Assembly (NCBI GenBank): GCA_041940305.1 | Contig: JBGTSJ010000024.1 | Location: 1 to 64,000, forward strand | DNA from: JBGTSJ01 sp041940305 | Lineage (GTDB): Bacteria > Planctomycetota > Planctomycetia > Planctomycetales > Planctomycetaceae | Reading direction: 5' to 3' | DNA: 64,000 bases | Notes under the pieces: model-generated | Databases searched by the model: none | Seen by the model: the letters and a program-made list of their open reading frames with translations, nothing else | Told to the model about the DNA's origin: nothing | Program-made: the position numbers and the translations under genes | Shown: positions 23,140 through 33,623 of the stretch, one piece after another | Numbering within the stretch: the first letter of the stretch is position 1 | Layout: every line of letters begins with the position of its first letter

Positions 23140-25836
23140 TTAGTGATTGACGATGAACTCTTTAGTGTTGATCAAGGTCCAGACGAGATCGCGAAGGCCG
23201 GCGACCGGGTCATCGGACTCGCGGATGAAGGCGGTCGCGATCTCGCGCTCGGCGTCGCTGGGGAAGCGGCTGACGGTTCGCAGGTAGGCTTCCTCCACGA
23301 TGGTGGGCAGATCCGCGTCGCCGGTGAGAGCGACCGGCTGTGCCGCCTGTTCCTGCGTCTGTTCGCCGTCCTCAGACGCGTTGCGGGCGTCCTTCAGACG
23401 TTGCCGGGCCCGCGTCAGGGCACGTTCCGCCTGAGTGATCGCGGCCTCGTCGTCGCCGCGTTTGGCCTGCTTCAATGCTGTTTCCGCCCGGTCAACGCGA
23501 CGCTGGGCAGCCGCAACGGCGTCGCCATCGTTGTTCTGCCGGTTGTTTCGATTCCGTTCAGGCTTCCGCCCGGTCAGCGGCTCCGTCATCTGATTCACCC
23601 AGCCGTCGCCGCGCTCAATCAGCGTGAGAGTTTCCTGATCGTTGCGGAGGAAGACGGTCTGCAGCAGGCTGGCTTCGGCCGAGCGGTCGCAGTCGCAGTT
23701 GTTCTCTCGCGTCGAGCGGCCGAAGACGGCGAGCGCGAAGTCCGGCCCGTTGGCGCGGCCGTTGCGGGGAACGCCCGGACGCGTGAGCATGCGGCCTTCC
23801 AGATCGGTGACGAACGTCGCCGCGCGCGTGTCCGCGGAGGTCGCCAGCGTCACGGCGTCATAGGCAATTTCGGCCGGCAGCCGCCGCGGCACTGCACGGC
23901 TGAAGTTTCGCTCATCGCCGGCGTTCGTTTCATTCGGCCGCCAGGATCGCTGGTAGGTCGCACTGCTGCAGATCTCGCGATGCACCCAGTGCATGTCGAA
24001 GTCGTTCGCAACGAAGCCGGTCGCCAGGTGATCGAGCAGTTCCGCATTGCAGGGGGGATTGGCGAGCGAGAGATCGTCCGTCGGCTCGACAATGCCGCGA
24101 TTGAAGTAGTTGGCCCAGACGCGGTTGACGAACGCCTTGGCGAACAGCTGCTTGTCATCGTGCCGCAGCCAGTCCATCAGGGCCGTGCGGGGATCCTCGA
24201 TTTCGCTCAGATCGACCTCCTCGGAGCCCAGCAGCCGCGCCATGGGACGTGCATTCTGCTGGTCGTTATTCCGGCGACGGCGGTTGTTGTTGCCGCGATT
24301 GATAGTGATGTCGGGGAACGGCACCGTCTGCCCGTCCTTCAGGGCATCCGCGATGGCCCGGCGCTGCTGGCCGCCGTTCTTACCATCGACGCCGAGGTCT
24401 TTCAGCATCGCCTGGTACTCGTCCCGATCGCTGCCGTTGCGGTTGTAGCGGACGCGGGCGAAGAACTGTTCGAACTGCTGAAAGTCCTCCTGAGTCCAGA
24501 CGTCGAACGGATGCTTGTGGCATTGGGCGCACTGGATCCGCGAGCCCATGAACGTGTACGCGAAGCCGATCGCGCGGTCTTCCGTGCTGTTGAAGTTCCG
24601 CCGGCCCCAGAAGTAGATCAGGCCGTCCTCGTCGGCGAACGACGCCTCGCTGTCGCCGTAATAGATCGCGCTCATTCGCTCGCAGTACTCGCGATAGCTC
24701 TCATCGTCCCCCCGGGCCGTGGCGACGACGATGCCTTCGACCAGATCGTCGTACGGCCGGTTTTCGGCGACCCGCTTGTAGATCCAGTCGTACCAGTCCT
24801 GCGTCACGGCTCCGCCACGGGCGACGTTGACGTTGTTCAGCTGGTTGTCGCTGTTGCCCGTCCAGTCACAGAGCTTGGTCGTCCACCACGCCGCATAGGC
24901 TGGCGTCTCCAGCAGTTCATCGATCTTGCGTGACCGCTTGTCGGGCGATTCATCGGCCAGGAACTGCCGCACCTCGGCGGCGGTCGGCAGCGTGCCCGCG
25001 ATGTCGAGGCTCACGCGACGCAGGAACTCGGCGTCGTCGCAGACCTCGGACGGTACGAGGCCGAGCTTGCGCAGCTTGTCGATGACGAGTTCGTCCACAC
25101 GGGTGGGCATCGCGACCTGCGGATAGTTGTCGCCGGTCATGCCGCTCACGGGTCGAATGACGGAGACCGGCACGACCGCGTTGTCATAGAAAACCACGAC
25201 GTGTGTATCACCCGGTTCGCCGGAGCCGACGACTCCCTCGCCATCCACGACGGCGATCGTCTCGTCGTTCGTCTGGAACCGGCAGAGGCAGGTCACGTCC
25301 TCCTGCGTCCCGTCGCTCCAGACGGCAACCGCGCGCAACGGCTGCGACTCATCGGCTGCTCCGAACTGAATTTCGCGCGGCGTGACCTCCAGCCGCACCA
25401 GGTCGGCGGGCTCCTCCGGCCGGGGCTGGGCGCCTCCCTGAATCCAGCTCAGGAGCAGGTTGTATTCCCAGCTGCCGACGTCCATCCGCCGTCCCCCCTC
25501 GTGGGGTTCCTGCAGCGTCGGCTTGTGGAGCGCATAGCTGCCGGCCGGGTCGTCCACGTCGACGCGATCCATCAGATTCTCGTGGTCGGACTTGAAGTCC
25601 CAGCCGAAGAGCGACAGCCGGAACCCACCTCGCCCCTGGAATGAGCCGTGGCAAGCCCGCCCGTTGCAGCCGAGCTTGCCCATGAGCGGCACGGCATGCC
25701 GCTGAAAATCGGGCACTTCGTCGGTCTCGCCGGCAAAGCGATCCCGCGCCGGTGCGATGACGTCATCGCCGGCTGCGGCCGTCGCGCCGGTGAACAGGAT
25801 GACGGCTGCCAGCCAGTGTCGAGCAATCCGATTCAT
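23140..25836 (-). CDS. PSD1 / DUF1549-DUF1553 exported protein with cytochrome-like sites
   Basis: An 898-residue planctomycete protein. Signal peptide MNRIARHWLAAVILFTGATA, then an N-terminal cytochrome-c-like segment (GCNGRACHGSF), a BIG2-like domain (VTPREIQFGAADESQ), DUF1549 (about 270-480) including a classical CxxCH site CAQCHKHPFDVW, and C-terminal DUF1553 (about 560-890). An Arg/Asn-rich stretch (NNNRRRRNND) and a charged coiled coil (AAQRRVDRAETALKQAKRG) are inserted. Start 25836 gives the cleanest signal peptide; ATG 25866 is an alternative. It is cotranscribed with the DUF1501 gene 118 bases downstream. A redox or polysaccharide-linked role is assumed for such pairs but not proven. 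Confidence 0.9.
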   Translation of the reverse strand: MNRIARHWLAAVILFTGATAAAGDDVIAPARDRFAGETDEVPDFQRHAVPLMGKLGCNGRACHGSFQGRGGFRLSLFGWDFKSDHENLMDRVDVDDPAGSYALHKPTLQEPHEGGRRMDVGSWEYNLLLSWIQGGAQPRPEEPADLVRLEVTPREIQFGAADESQPLRAVAVWSDGTQEDVTCLCRFQTNDETIAVVDGEGVVGSGEPGDTHVVVFYDNAVVPVSVIRPVSGMTGDNYPQVAMPTRVDELVIDKLRKLGLVPSEVCDDAEFLRRVSLDIAGTLPTAAEVRQFLADESPDKRSRKIDELLETPAYAAWWTTKLCDWTGNSDNQLNNVNVARGGAVTQDWYDWIYKRVAENRPYDDLVEGIVVATARGDDESYREYCERMSAIYYGDSEASFADEDGLIYFWGRRNFNSTEDRAIGFAYTFMGSRIQCAQCHKHPFDVWTQEDFQQFEQFFARVRYNRNGSDRDEYQAMLKDLGVDGKNGGQQRRAIADALKDGQTVPFPDITINRGNNNRRRRNNDQQNARPMARLLGSEEVDLSEIEDPRTALMDWLRHDDKQLFAKAFVNRVWANYFNRGIVEPTDDLSLANPPCNAELLDHLATGFVANDFDMHWVHREICSSATYQRSWRPNETNAGDERNFSRAVPRRLPAEIAYDAVTLATSADTRAATFVTDLEGRMLTRPGVPRNGRANGPDFALAVFGRSTRENNCDCDRSAEASLLQTVFLRNDQETLTLIERGDGWVNQMTEPLTGRKPERNRNNRQNNDGDAVAAAQRRVDRAETALKQAKRGDDEAAITQAERALTRARQRLKDARNASEDGEQTQEQAAQPVALTGDADLPTIVEEAYLRTVSRFPSDAEREIATAFIRESDDPVAGLRDLVWTLINTKEFIVNH

Positions 25837-25937
25837 GAGGATGAACCTGGCCTGAGGGAAGGTCATTGCGATTCTGATCTGTTAATCCTGACCCGGCCGG
25901 GTGCCGGGATGCATGAAGTCCAAACGGCAAAGCACGA

Positions 25938-26732
25938 TCACTGCTTGCGACTGCTCTCCGGAGTCTTGTCCTGCTTCGTGGAGGTCGGCGACGTCTTCCG
26001 CGGCCTGACTTCACTGACGCGCTTCTGCGCCCGGCTTAGCAATTGTTCCAGTTCGGCATCGACGGCGTCATCGCCGCCGGCCTCCAGTTCGGCGATGGAG
26101 GCCTCGATCTTCTCGAGGCGCGCTTCCTGCCGTGCCCGATCGTCCTGCAACCGCGCCAGTCTCAACTTCCGCCGCTCCTGCAGCAGTTCCCGCAGTTCGC
26201 CACGGGATGCTCCGCTGTCGCTCATGGCGGACTGCGCCGCCAGGAGGCGAATCCGGGAGTCCAATTTCCACAGCCCCAGTTCCGTCTCATAGCGATCGGG
26301 CATCCGTTCCTGGATTCTCTGCAAACGCTCATGTGCGCGGGTCAATTCCGCAAGCGCCGCCTGGTAGCCCTTGGGATTTGACGCCCGCATCTGATCCAGC
26401 AGCGCGGCGAGTTCCGGATGATTCGCCTTCGCGAACTGCAGCACGGCCGACTCGTCTGCATCCGACTGGGCTTTGGTGTCAGGCGGTTTCTCGGACTTCT
26501 CCGCCTGAGGCTGCTTCTCAACCGCCTGCTCCGCCTTGACCTGGCGGGCTTTGTCGGCTTCCGCCTGTTTTCGCTTCGACCGGCGCTCTTTCTCGGGCTG
26601 GTTCGGTTCCGATTTCTTCTCCGCAGCCGGCTGCGGTTTTTCTCCGGCCGGCGCCGCTGACGCCTCGGGCGCGACCAGGGCCGCGATCACACCCGTCGCG
26701 GCGAGAGTTCTCAGTATTCGCAAGGGAGACAC
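25938..26732 (-). CDS. exported charged coiled-coil protein
   Basis: A 264-residue protein of unknown function. The GTG start at 26732 is preferred: GAGGA lies six bases upstream and it opens straight into a signal peptide (SPLRILRTLAATGVIAALVAPEASA). An upstream ATG at 26792 would overlap the anti-sigma gene. The body is Lys/Glu/Gln-rich (PAAEKKSEPNQPEKERRSKR) then long helices with heptad character (LRELLQERRKLRLARLQDDR), probably a periplasmic coiled coil. It lies between the anti-sigma gene and the PSD1 gene on the same strand. Confidence 0.78.
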   Translation of the reverse strand: MSPLRILRTLAATGVIAALVAPEASAAPAGEKPQPAAEKKSEPNQPEKERRSKRKQAEADKARQVKAEQAVEKQPQAEKSEKPPDTKAQSDADESAVLQFAKANHPELAALLDQMRASNPKGYQAALAELTRAHERLQRIQERMPDRYETELGLWKLDSRIRLLAAQSAMSDSGASRGELRELLQERRKLRLARLQDDRARQEARLEKIEASIAELEAGGDDAVDAELEQLLSRAQKRVSEVRPRKTSPTSTKQDKTPESSRKQ

Positions 26733-26788
26733 GTCGTATCCTCGTCTTTGTTCAAAGTGCGGTCTGACCAACGTCGCGGCCATCTGGC

Positions 26789-27379
26789 TCACGTTTCCTC
26801 GTCGAGTTCGTCATCGGCCGGATCATCCGATGGAGCGCTGGGTTCCGCCAGGGCCCCCTGTGCTTCGGCCACCGCGTGCAGCAACCACTCCGGCAGTTCA
26901 TCCGCGTCGGAAGCGGGGCTGCCGGCGGCCGCCGGATCATCAGCGGAATCGAGACTCTCCGGCTCTTCCGCCGCACCGGCCGACATTTCGCTCCAGACGG
27001 CCAGCAGCGACCCGGCGCTCTGCTCGGCGGGGGTTAAATCGTCGGCATGCCGCGGGTTATCGACTAGGGCTCGTTCGAGATCGCCCGCCCCGGGCCACGC
27101 CAGCGCAATCAGCACTACGGCCACTGCAGCGACCGCCGCCGCCACGAAGGCCCGATGGCGTCCACCGTCTTTTGCAGCAGACGAACCACGCACCGGCCTC
27201 ACGCGCGCCTGCAGCAGGAGCGAATCCGACAGGAGCACGGCATCGGCGACGGCCTGCTGAGCCGCTTCGTCCTCGGCCAGCCGGGACTCGAACCGCGCCG
27301 CGTCGCTCTCGTTCAGTTCGCCCGAGACGTACTGAAATGCGATCAGCAGCAGTTCGTCGTGTTGGCTCAAACGGTTCAT
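26789..27379 (-). CDS. membrane anti-sigma factor-like protein
   Basis: A 196-residue single-pass protein. The N-terminal helical domain (HDELLLIAFQYVSGELNESDAARFESRLAEDE) resembles anti-sigma domains, without the zinc-binding HxxxCxxC. One TM helix follows at about 79-98 (FVAAAVAAVAVVLIALAWPG), then an acidic Ala/Glu/Asp-rich periplasmic tail. Its ATG overlaps the stop of the ECF sigma gene (ATGA), indicating translational coupling. Most likely it holds the sigma factor at the membrane until a signal releases it. Confidence 0.82.
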   Translation of the reverse strand: MNRLSQHDELLLIAFQYVSGELNESDAARFESRLAEDEAAQQAVADAVLLSDSLLLQARVRPVRGSSAAKDGGRHRAFVAAAVAAVAVVLIALAWPGAGDLERALVDNPRHADDLTPAEQSAGSLLAVWSEMSAGAAEEPESLDSADDPAAAGSPASDADELPEWLLHAVAEAQGALAEPSAPSDDPADDELDEET

Positions 27380-27900
27380 TCGGGTTCGTGCAGGGCCTGC
27401 CGCAGTTTGTTGAGGGCCAGTCTCATCCGGGTCAGGACGGTGCCCAACGGGAGATTCCATTCGGTTGCGATTTCGGCGAACGTGCGACCTTCATAAATCC
27501 TGAGGCGAACGACGTCGCGCTGTTCCGCCGGCAGTACCTCCAGCGCCTTCTGCACCCGTCGAATGGTCTCGCCGCGCGTGATTCGTTGTCCGGGATCCTC
27601 GCTCAACGCTTCCCGGAGGACCGACAGTTTCTGGATCGCCCGGGCCTCGATCGCCTGCCGCCTCCGAATGGCCATCGCCTCGTGATAGGCCACCTGAAAC
27701 AGCCAGCCGCGAAACGTGGCCGGCTGCACTTCATCCCGCCGCCGGACCGCCTTTTCGAACGACGACTGCAGGGCCTCGTCCGCGAGATCCCGGTTCCTCA
27801 GCAGGCCGATCAGGAAGGCGCGTAAGGATCCTGCGAACTCCTGGTACAGCTCGCCGATCGCCGCAGGGTCAAGTCTGGATTCATCTTCGGTCGACGACAC
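27376..27900 (-). CDS. ECF-type RNA polymerase sigma factor
   Basis: A 174-residue extracytoplasmic-function sigma factor. Region 2 (LIGLLRNRDLADEALQSSFEKAVRRRDE and FRGWLFQVAYHEAM) and region 4 (LPAEQRDVVRLRIYEGRTFAEIATEWNLPLGTVLTRMRLALNKL) are both clear. The start is GTG 27900, with a strong AGGAGG just upstream. It heads an apparent operon with its anti-sigma partner, the coiled-coil protein and the PSD1/DUF1501 pair, so it may control that exported module. Confidence 0.92.
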   Translation of the reverse strand: MSSTEDESRLDPAAIGELYQEFAGSLRAFLIGLLRNRDLADEALQSSFEKAVRRRDEVQPATFRGWLFQVAYHEAMAIRRRQAIEARAIQKLSVLREALSEDPGQRITRGETIRRVQKALEVLPAEQRDVVRLRIYEGRTFAEIATEWNLPLGTVLTRMRLALNKLRQALHEPE

Positions 27901-28059
27901 GATCCTCCTGACGCCTCCCGCGACCGGTCCACGGCGACCGGTCCTCGAAGGTACGATGCATAACTCCCGCGAATTATTCTCCCGCTCTTGGAGAGTTTTT
28001 GGCAGGGACGCGTTGGAGCGACCGACGGCTTCTTTCGAAGCTGAGCTAAGCGGCAGCGT

Positions 28060-29247
28060 TCAGTAGCGGGCCAGGATCGGAACGATTTCGGTCTGGACCG
28101 GTCCACCGGTGACGTGCACTTCCCCATCCGCGGCTACGTAGACGTTGATCTCGCTTCGCACACCGAACTCCGGCAGGTAGATGCCCGGTTCAATCGAGAA
28201 GCAGGTCCGCGGCAGGATGCGGCGCTGGTCGCGGGTCTCCAGGTTGTCGAGGTTGGCGCCGTTGCCGTGCACCTCCTGGCCGATGTTGTGACCGGTGCGG
28301 TGGACGAAGTACTCACCATATCCGGCGTCGTCGATCACGGCGCGCACCGCATCATCCACCTCCCAGCCCTGCAGCTCGCGCCTGTTCGCGAACGCCTCCC
28401 GGACGAACTCAACGCCGCCGTCCCGGGCGGCCGCCACGATGTTGAAAATCTGGGAGTGCTTATCCGGCACCGATTCTCCGACGAACCCTGTGCGCGTCAG
28501 GTCGCTGTAAACAGACCGCGGGCGATCGAGCTTGCACCACTCGTCCACCAGCACGAAGTCTCCCTCGCGAATCAGCGTGTCGTCGCCGTCGCCGGTCTCG
28601 TAATGCGGCAATCCGCTGTGGGCGTTGCGGGCGACGATCGGCGGGTGGTAGGTCACGCAGCCGTGCGCGGCGTAGTGGTCCATGATCGCGTCCCGCACAG
28701 CCGTCTCTTCGATGCCGCCGGCGCGGACCCCCTCGGCAATCGCGCGCCATGCAACATCGAAGGCGGTTGTCGTGACCCGCTCCGCCTCCCGGTGCATCTG
28801 CCACTGCTCGTCGTCCCAGGTCGCTTCAAAGAGCTGCACGAGGTCGCCGGAGGAGACAACGGCCACGCCGTGCGAGCGAACCAGTTCCACGGTTCCGGCA
28901 TCCACGCGAGAGACATACGGATTGCCGTTCCGCGGGGAGTACTCCATGGCGATCTGTTGCGAGCCGGCGACGAGCTGCTGCACGCCGGCCTCGAGTTCCT
29001 GCCAGCGGAGGTAGACCGACCTGCTGCCGGGGAGCCGATCGAGCACCGAGTCTTCGATGCGGTGAACCAGCTTGCGGGGCTCGCCGTCGGCCGGCACCCA
29101 GTAGAGCCAGCGGCGCGAGGCGGTGACGCTGTCCGGAAAGCCGACGATCCGCTTCGCGAGCACGTTCAGGCCGCGGAAGTCATACAGCAGCCACCCGTCG
29201 AGCTGGAGTTCGCGAAGTGCGGACTGCACGGCGTGGAGATCGAACAT
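28060..29247 (-). CDS. M24 family metallopeptidase (Xaa-Pro aminopeptidase-like)
   Basis: A 395-residue pita-bread-fold peptidase. The N-terminal creatinase-like domain (about 1-140) is followed by the catalytic domain with candidate metal ligands in VLVDEWCKLDR, SDLTRTGFVG, HRTGHNIGQEVHGNGAN, FSIEPGIYL and GVRSEINVYV. It could act as a Pro-specific aminopeptidase or dipeptidase; the substrate cannot be fixed from sequence. ATG 29247 matches the usual N-terminus. It lies downstream of clpX on the same strand but separated by palindromes, so it is probably transcribed on its own. Confidence 0.9.
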   Translation of the reverse strand: MFDLHAVQSALRELQLDGWLLYDFRGLNVLAKRIVGFPDSVTASRRWLYWVPADGEPRKLVHRIEDSVLDRLPGSRSVYLRWQELEAGVQQLVAGSQQIAMEYSPRNGNPYVSRVDAGTVELVRSHGVAVVSSGDLVQLFEATWDDEQWQMHREAERVTTTAFDVAWRAIAEGVRAGGIEETAVRDAIMDHYAAHGCVTYHPPIVARNAHSGLPHYETGDGDDTLIREGDFVLVDEWCKLDRPRSVYSDLTRTGFVGESVPDKHSQIFNIVAAARDGGVEFVREAFANRRELQGWEVDDAVRAVIDDAGYGEYFVHRTGHNIGQEVHGNGANLDNLETRDQRRILPRTCFSIEPGIYLPEFGVRSEINVYVAADGEVHVTGGPVQTEIVPILARY

Positions 29248-29319
29248 GGGTGCTCTACCGGCGGAGAGGGCGGCTTAAGTGACTCGCTCCGAATGATGGT
29301 TCGCGGTGGCGCAACAGTA

Positions 29320-29347
29320 AAGCCCACGGGTCGCGACCCGTGGGCTT
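29320..29347. terminator. 28-base perfect palindrome downstream of clpX
   Basis: Perfect inverted repeat (arms AAGCCCACGGGTCG and its complement) in the 211-base spacer between the clpX stop and the M24 start. A terminator for clpX is likely, although no long T run follows; it may instead be a dispersed palindromic repeat. Confidence 0.55.
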
Positions 29348-29433
29348 CAGTTGGAGTTCAGCCTTCAGGCTGCTTCCTTCGGGCGGGTCTGTGCCCGCCA
29401 TCATCGTCGGTTTCGATCGGCTGAGTCAGCGGT

Positions 29434-29457
29434 GCAGGCTAAAGCCTGTACTCCAAC
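29434..29457. repeat. 24-base dispersed repeat, copy 2
   Basis: Identical to 1692-1715, same orientation; it lies immediately after the clpX stop codon. Confidence 0.85.
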
Positions 29458-29458
29458 T

Positions 29459-30844
<1,386 letters not shown>

Positions 30845-31069
30845 CTACGGACTGATCCGACGCCACCTCCCTGCCTGGGCGAACGGAACGGGTTGATCGT
30901 GTGATGTGACTCGGAATGGAGAGACGACTCGGGCCGCGCCTCGTGCGTCAGTACGTTTCCTTCTCCCGACCGTGCTGCGTCGTGCGGCGACTGTGCCGAA
31001 CCGGAATGATCGCGGGTTCTCGATTGAGCGCGGCCCGTTGAGCCGCGGCTAAACGGGAACAATCAATCC

Positions 31070-31363
31070 TTACCCGGTCTGGCCGGACTGCTCTCCTGCG
31101 GATGACGAGCGGTCCCTGTGCGTCGTCAACCGTCCCTTGATGGATCGGAATTCTTCCTCGGACAGGTCACCCTCGTCGTACATTTCCTGTATTTCCGAAA
31201 GCAAATTGCGGGCATTCTCCGCACGATCGTCATCTTCACGATACCAGTCCCGCACGCGGAAGACGATCCACGCCAGGACCATGATTGCAACTATCAGGCC
31301 GATCCACGTCCACACGGAGGCGGAAAGCACCTCGCCGAACTTCGTCCCCGCCGCGAGCAGCAT
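31070..31363 (-). CDS. small membrane protein with SHOCT-like C-terminus
   Basis: A 97-residue protein with one TM helix at about 17-36 (VWTWIGLIVAIMVLAWIVFR), a charged linker, and a short helical hairpin (EIQEMYDEGDLSEEEFRSIKGRL) typical of SHOCT domains. A polar tail follows. Such proteins are often membrane-anchored oligomerisation or regulatory modules. It is divergent from terC and 264 bases from clpX. Confidence 0.8.
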   Translation of the reverse strand: MLLAAGTKFGEVLSASVWTWIGLIVAIMVLAWIVFRVRDWYREDDDRAENARNLLSEIQEMYDEGDLSEEEFRSIKGRLTTHRDRSSSAGEQSGQTG

Positions 31364-31740
31364 ATTCGTGCCGATTCCCCCGACGGCCCGCCCCGTTTTC
31401 CGCCCGACTCGGCATTATCGGCGGTTCCGCGCCGGCCGGCAACAGCGAACCGGCGGCAGGTTTTGCGCGTGCGCCCGGCCCCCTTCCGGCGCTCTTGCCG
31501 AAACCGCACGGCGCTGCTGCAACAGTTACAAAGAGTCGGTCGGGTCTTGCCTGTCAATCGAGTACGGTTCACAGCGTCCGCGCCAACCGCGCCGGCCGTA
31601 CGGCTCCCCGCATCGGTCAACTCAGGCAGGGTACGTCCGCGTCGTCGTGGCAACCGCAGCGGGGAACTGCTACAAGTTGGCCCCCAGACCAACCTCCCTC
31701 CGCTTCTGCCGCATCCGGCGCGCTTCTTTCCGATCATTCC
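31364..31740. other. intergenic region, divergent promoters expected
   Basis: 377 bases between divergent genes. Frames are open here but show no protein-like composition or start. It must hold promoters for the SHOCT gene and terC; I could not identify convincing -35/-10 pairs, repeats or RNA structure. Confidence 0.6.
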
Positions 31741-32640
31741 ATGCTGGCTGCGACCGAGTTCTACGGACAGGTATTTGACTGGCACGACCTGGCCATTGTC
31801 GGCCTGCTGATCGTGCTGGAGGGCGTACTCTCGATCGACAACGCCCTGGTGCTGGGCCTGCTGGCCAAACGGCTGCCGAAGCATCAACAGCCGCGAGCGC
31901 TGACCTACGGGCTGGTCGGGGCGTTTGTGTTCCGGATCATTGCTATCGCGACGGCGGGGCTTTTGTTCCGGTGGCGGATTGTCAAGCTGATCGGGGGCGG
32001 GTACCTGGTGTACATCGCCGTCAAACACCTGTTCTTCGAGGCGAAGGAAGAGGTGCCCGAGACGCTCGCCCTCAGTCCGGAAGGAGAGCCGGTCGTCCTT
32101 GATGCGCGGACTGGAGGCCCGCTCACACCCGAGCAGGAGGATCTCGAGATCCGGGAGCGCGTGCCGGTCGATGTGGCGCCGCGCGAAACTCCGACGGGCG
32201 GGTTCGCGAAGTTCTGGCCAACCGTGCTGGTGATCGAACTGACGGACATTGCCTTCGCGGTCGACTCCATTCTGGCGGCGATCGCTCTGGTGGGGGGCAT
32301 GCCGTCCGATCGACCCAAGGATGCGCTGCATCCCAAGCTGTGGGTGGTCCTGGTCGGCGGGATGCTGGGCGTGGTCCTGATGCGGGTCGCGGCAGTCGTT
32401 TTCATCAAGCTCCTGGACCGGTTCCCGCGGTTTGAGGAGGCGGCCTATCTGCTGGTGATCGTGATCGGTGGGAAGCTGCTGGCGGACTGGTTCTTCAACT
32501 CGCCGGAGCATCCGCACCGGCTGGACTTCCACAGCATGTCGCACCCCGCGTTCTGGATCTTCTGGGGACTGATGATCGTCTGCTTCGCCGTCGGGTTCCT
32601 GCCGTCGAAATCAGTGAAGAGTGCGGCTCCGGGTGATTGA
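31741..32640 (+). CDS. TerC family integral membrane protein
   Basis: A 299-residue member of the TerC family of inner-membrane proteins, linked to tellurite resistance and to metal (Mn, Ca) handling of exported proteins. Conserved acidic TM motifs are seen in EGVLSIDNALVLGLLAK and IELTDIAFAVDSILAAIALV, with about seven TM helices. ATG 31741 places the first TM helix correctly, whereas the long upstream reading is spurious. A hydrophilic loop (about 105-155) carries charged residues. It is convergent with the next gene. Confidence 0.9.
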   Translation: MLAATEFYGQVFDWHDLAIVGLLIVLEGVLSIDNALVLGLLAKRLPKHQQPRALTYGLVGAFVFRIIAIATAGLLFRWRIVKLIGGGYLVYIAVKHLFFEAKEEVPETLALSPEGEPVVLDARTGGPLTPEQEDLEIRERVPVDVAPRETPTGGFAKFWPTVLVIELTDIAFAVDSILAAIALVGGMPSDRPKDALHPKLWVVLVGGMLGVVLMRVAAVVFIKLLDRFPRFEEAAYLLVIVIGGKLLADWFFNSPEHPHRLDFHSMSHPAFWIFWGLMIVCFAVGFLPSKSVKSAAPGD

Positions 32641-32651
32641 GAACCACGACG

Positions 32652-32667
32652 AGAACCCCGGGGTTCT
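32652..32667. terminator. 16-base palindrome between convergent genes
   Basis: AGAACCCC/GGGGTTCT is a perfect palindrome between the terC stop and the stop of the isomerase-like gene at 32677. It may terminate both; its core recalls the hairpin at 1719-1751. Confidence 0.5.
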
Positions 32668-32676
32668 GGCGGGCGG

Positions 32677-33489
32677 TCACTCGCAGAGGGCGCGCATCTT
32701 TTCCAGTCCCATCCTTGCGACCTGGAGCGGGTCCTGCTGCCAGAGGTCCTCGCGGAAGAGTTCCAGCGAGACGAAACCGTCATAGCCAGTTTGGGTGAGA
32801 AGTTCGAGGTACCGCTTTAGGTTGATGCAGCCCTCTCCCGGCATCACGCGGTCCGGATCATGCTGCTGTGCGGCCGGGGGCGACGCCGGCGCGTCATCGA
32901 AGTGACTGACGGCAATCCGGTTCGCAGACAACCGGGCAATGTCCTCGTGCCCCGCGCCGCCGCGGAAGTCGTGAAAGGGATCGAGCACGATGCAGGCGTC
33001 CGCGTCGTTGGCGCCGTCCAGCACCCGCAGCGCCTTGGCGATACTGTTCACCTCATCCACAAAGCCGAGGTACTCGAAGGCCGGCCTCACGCCGTGCGAG
33101 CGGCCCAGTTCCAGCAGCGAGCGATACTGATCGGCCAGCCGCGGGTAATCGACTTCTTTCCAGGGAGGCGGGCTGGCGACGACGTGCCGCGCGCCGACGG
33201 CGGCCGAGCGTTCGAGCCTCTGCCGAATCAGGTCCATGTCGGCGGCGTAGTCGGCCGCCTCCGGATCCCACCAGCCCTTGAGGTAGATGGTCGTGGGCAC
33301 GGCCAGTCCGTGTTCGTCGAGTGCCGTACTGATGTCCTCGATCCGGCCGCCGTTGCCGAGGTACTGCTCGATGTCGTCGTGCCAGAGTTCAATCCCCGTG
33401 TAGCCGGCCGCGGCCGCGACACGGATCTTGTCGAGGATGGGCGTCGGCTTGATCGTGCTGGAGTTCAGGCTGTACTGAAAGCGGGGCAT
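32677..33489 (-). CDS. sugar phosphate isomerase/epimerase (AP-endonuclease-2 fold)
   Basis: A 270-residue xylose-isomerase-like TIM barrel. Family motifs: RFQYSLNSSTI, GYTGIELWHDDIEQYLG, HVVASPPPW, AFEYLGFVDEVNSIAKA, ACIVLDPFHDFRGG and a C-terminal GEGCINLKRYLELLTQTGYDGFVSLELFRED. Acidic and His residues at the ends of these strands would bind a divalent metal. The substrate is unknown. It ends 36 bases from the convergent terC stop. Confidence 0.88.
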   Translation of the reverse strand: MPRFQYSLNSSTIKPTPILDKIRVAAAAGYTGIELWHDDIEQYLGNGGRIEDISTALDEHGLAVPTTIYLKGWWDPEAADYAADMDLIRQRLERSAAVGARHVVASPPPWKEVDYPRLADQYRSLLELGRSHGVRPAFEYLGFVDEVNSIAKALRVLDGANDADACIVLDPFHDFRGGAGHEDIARLSANRIAVSHFDDAPASPPAAQQHDPDRVMPGEGCINLKRYLELLTQTGYDGFVSLELFREDLWQQDPLQVARMGLEKMRALCE

Positions 33490-33593
33490 GGCGGCGGTCC
33501 CGAATCGCGTCGTGACGGCGGAGCGGATTGCAGGGTACCGACCCGCGGGGAGATTTCACAGGATTGTGCGCGGCGGAGTTGCGCCCGGAAGAA

Positions 33594-33623
33594 TCAACTT
33601 TGCAACTTTTCAACTTGCTGCAA
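33594..33623. repeat. CAACTT tandem tract at the broken end of the arsC remnant
   Basis: Three related units (AACTTTGC, AACTTTTC, AACTTGCTG) lie exactly where homology of the arsenate reductase remnant stops. Confidence 0.6.
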
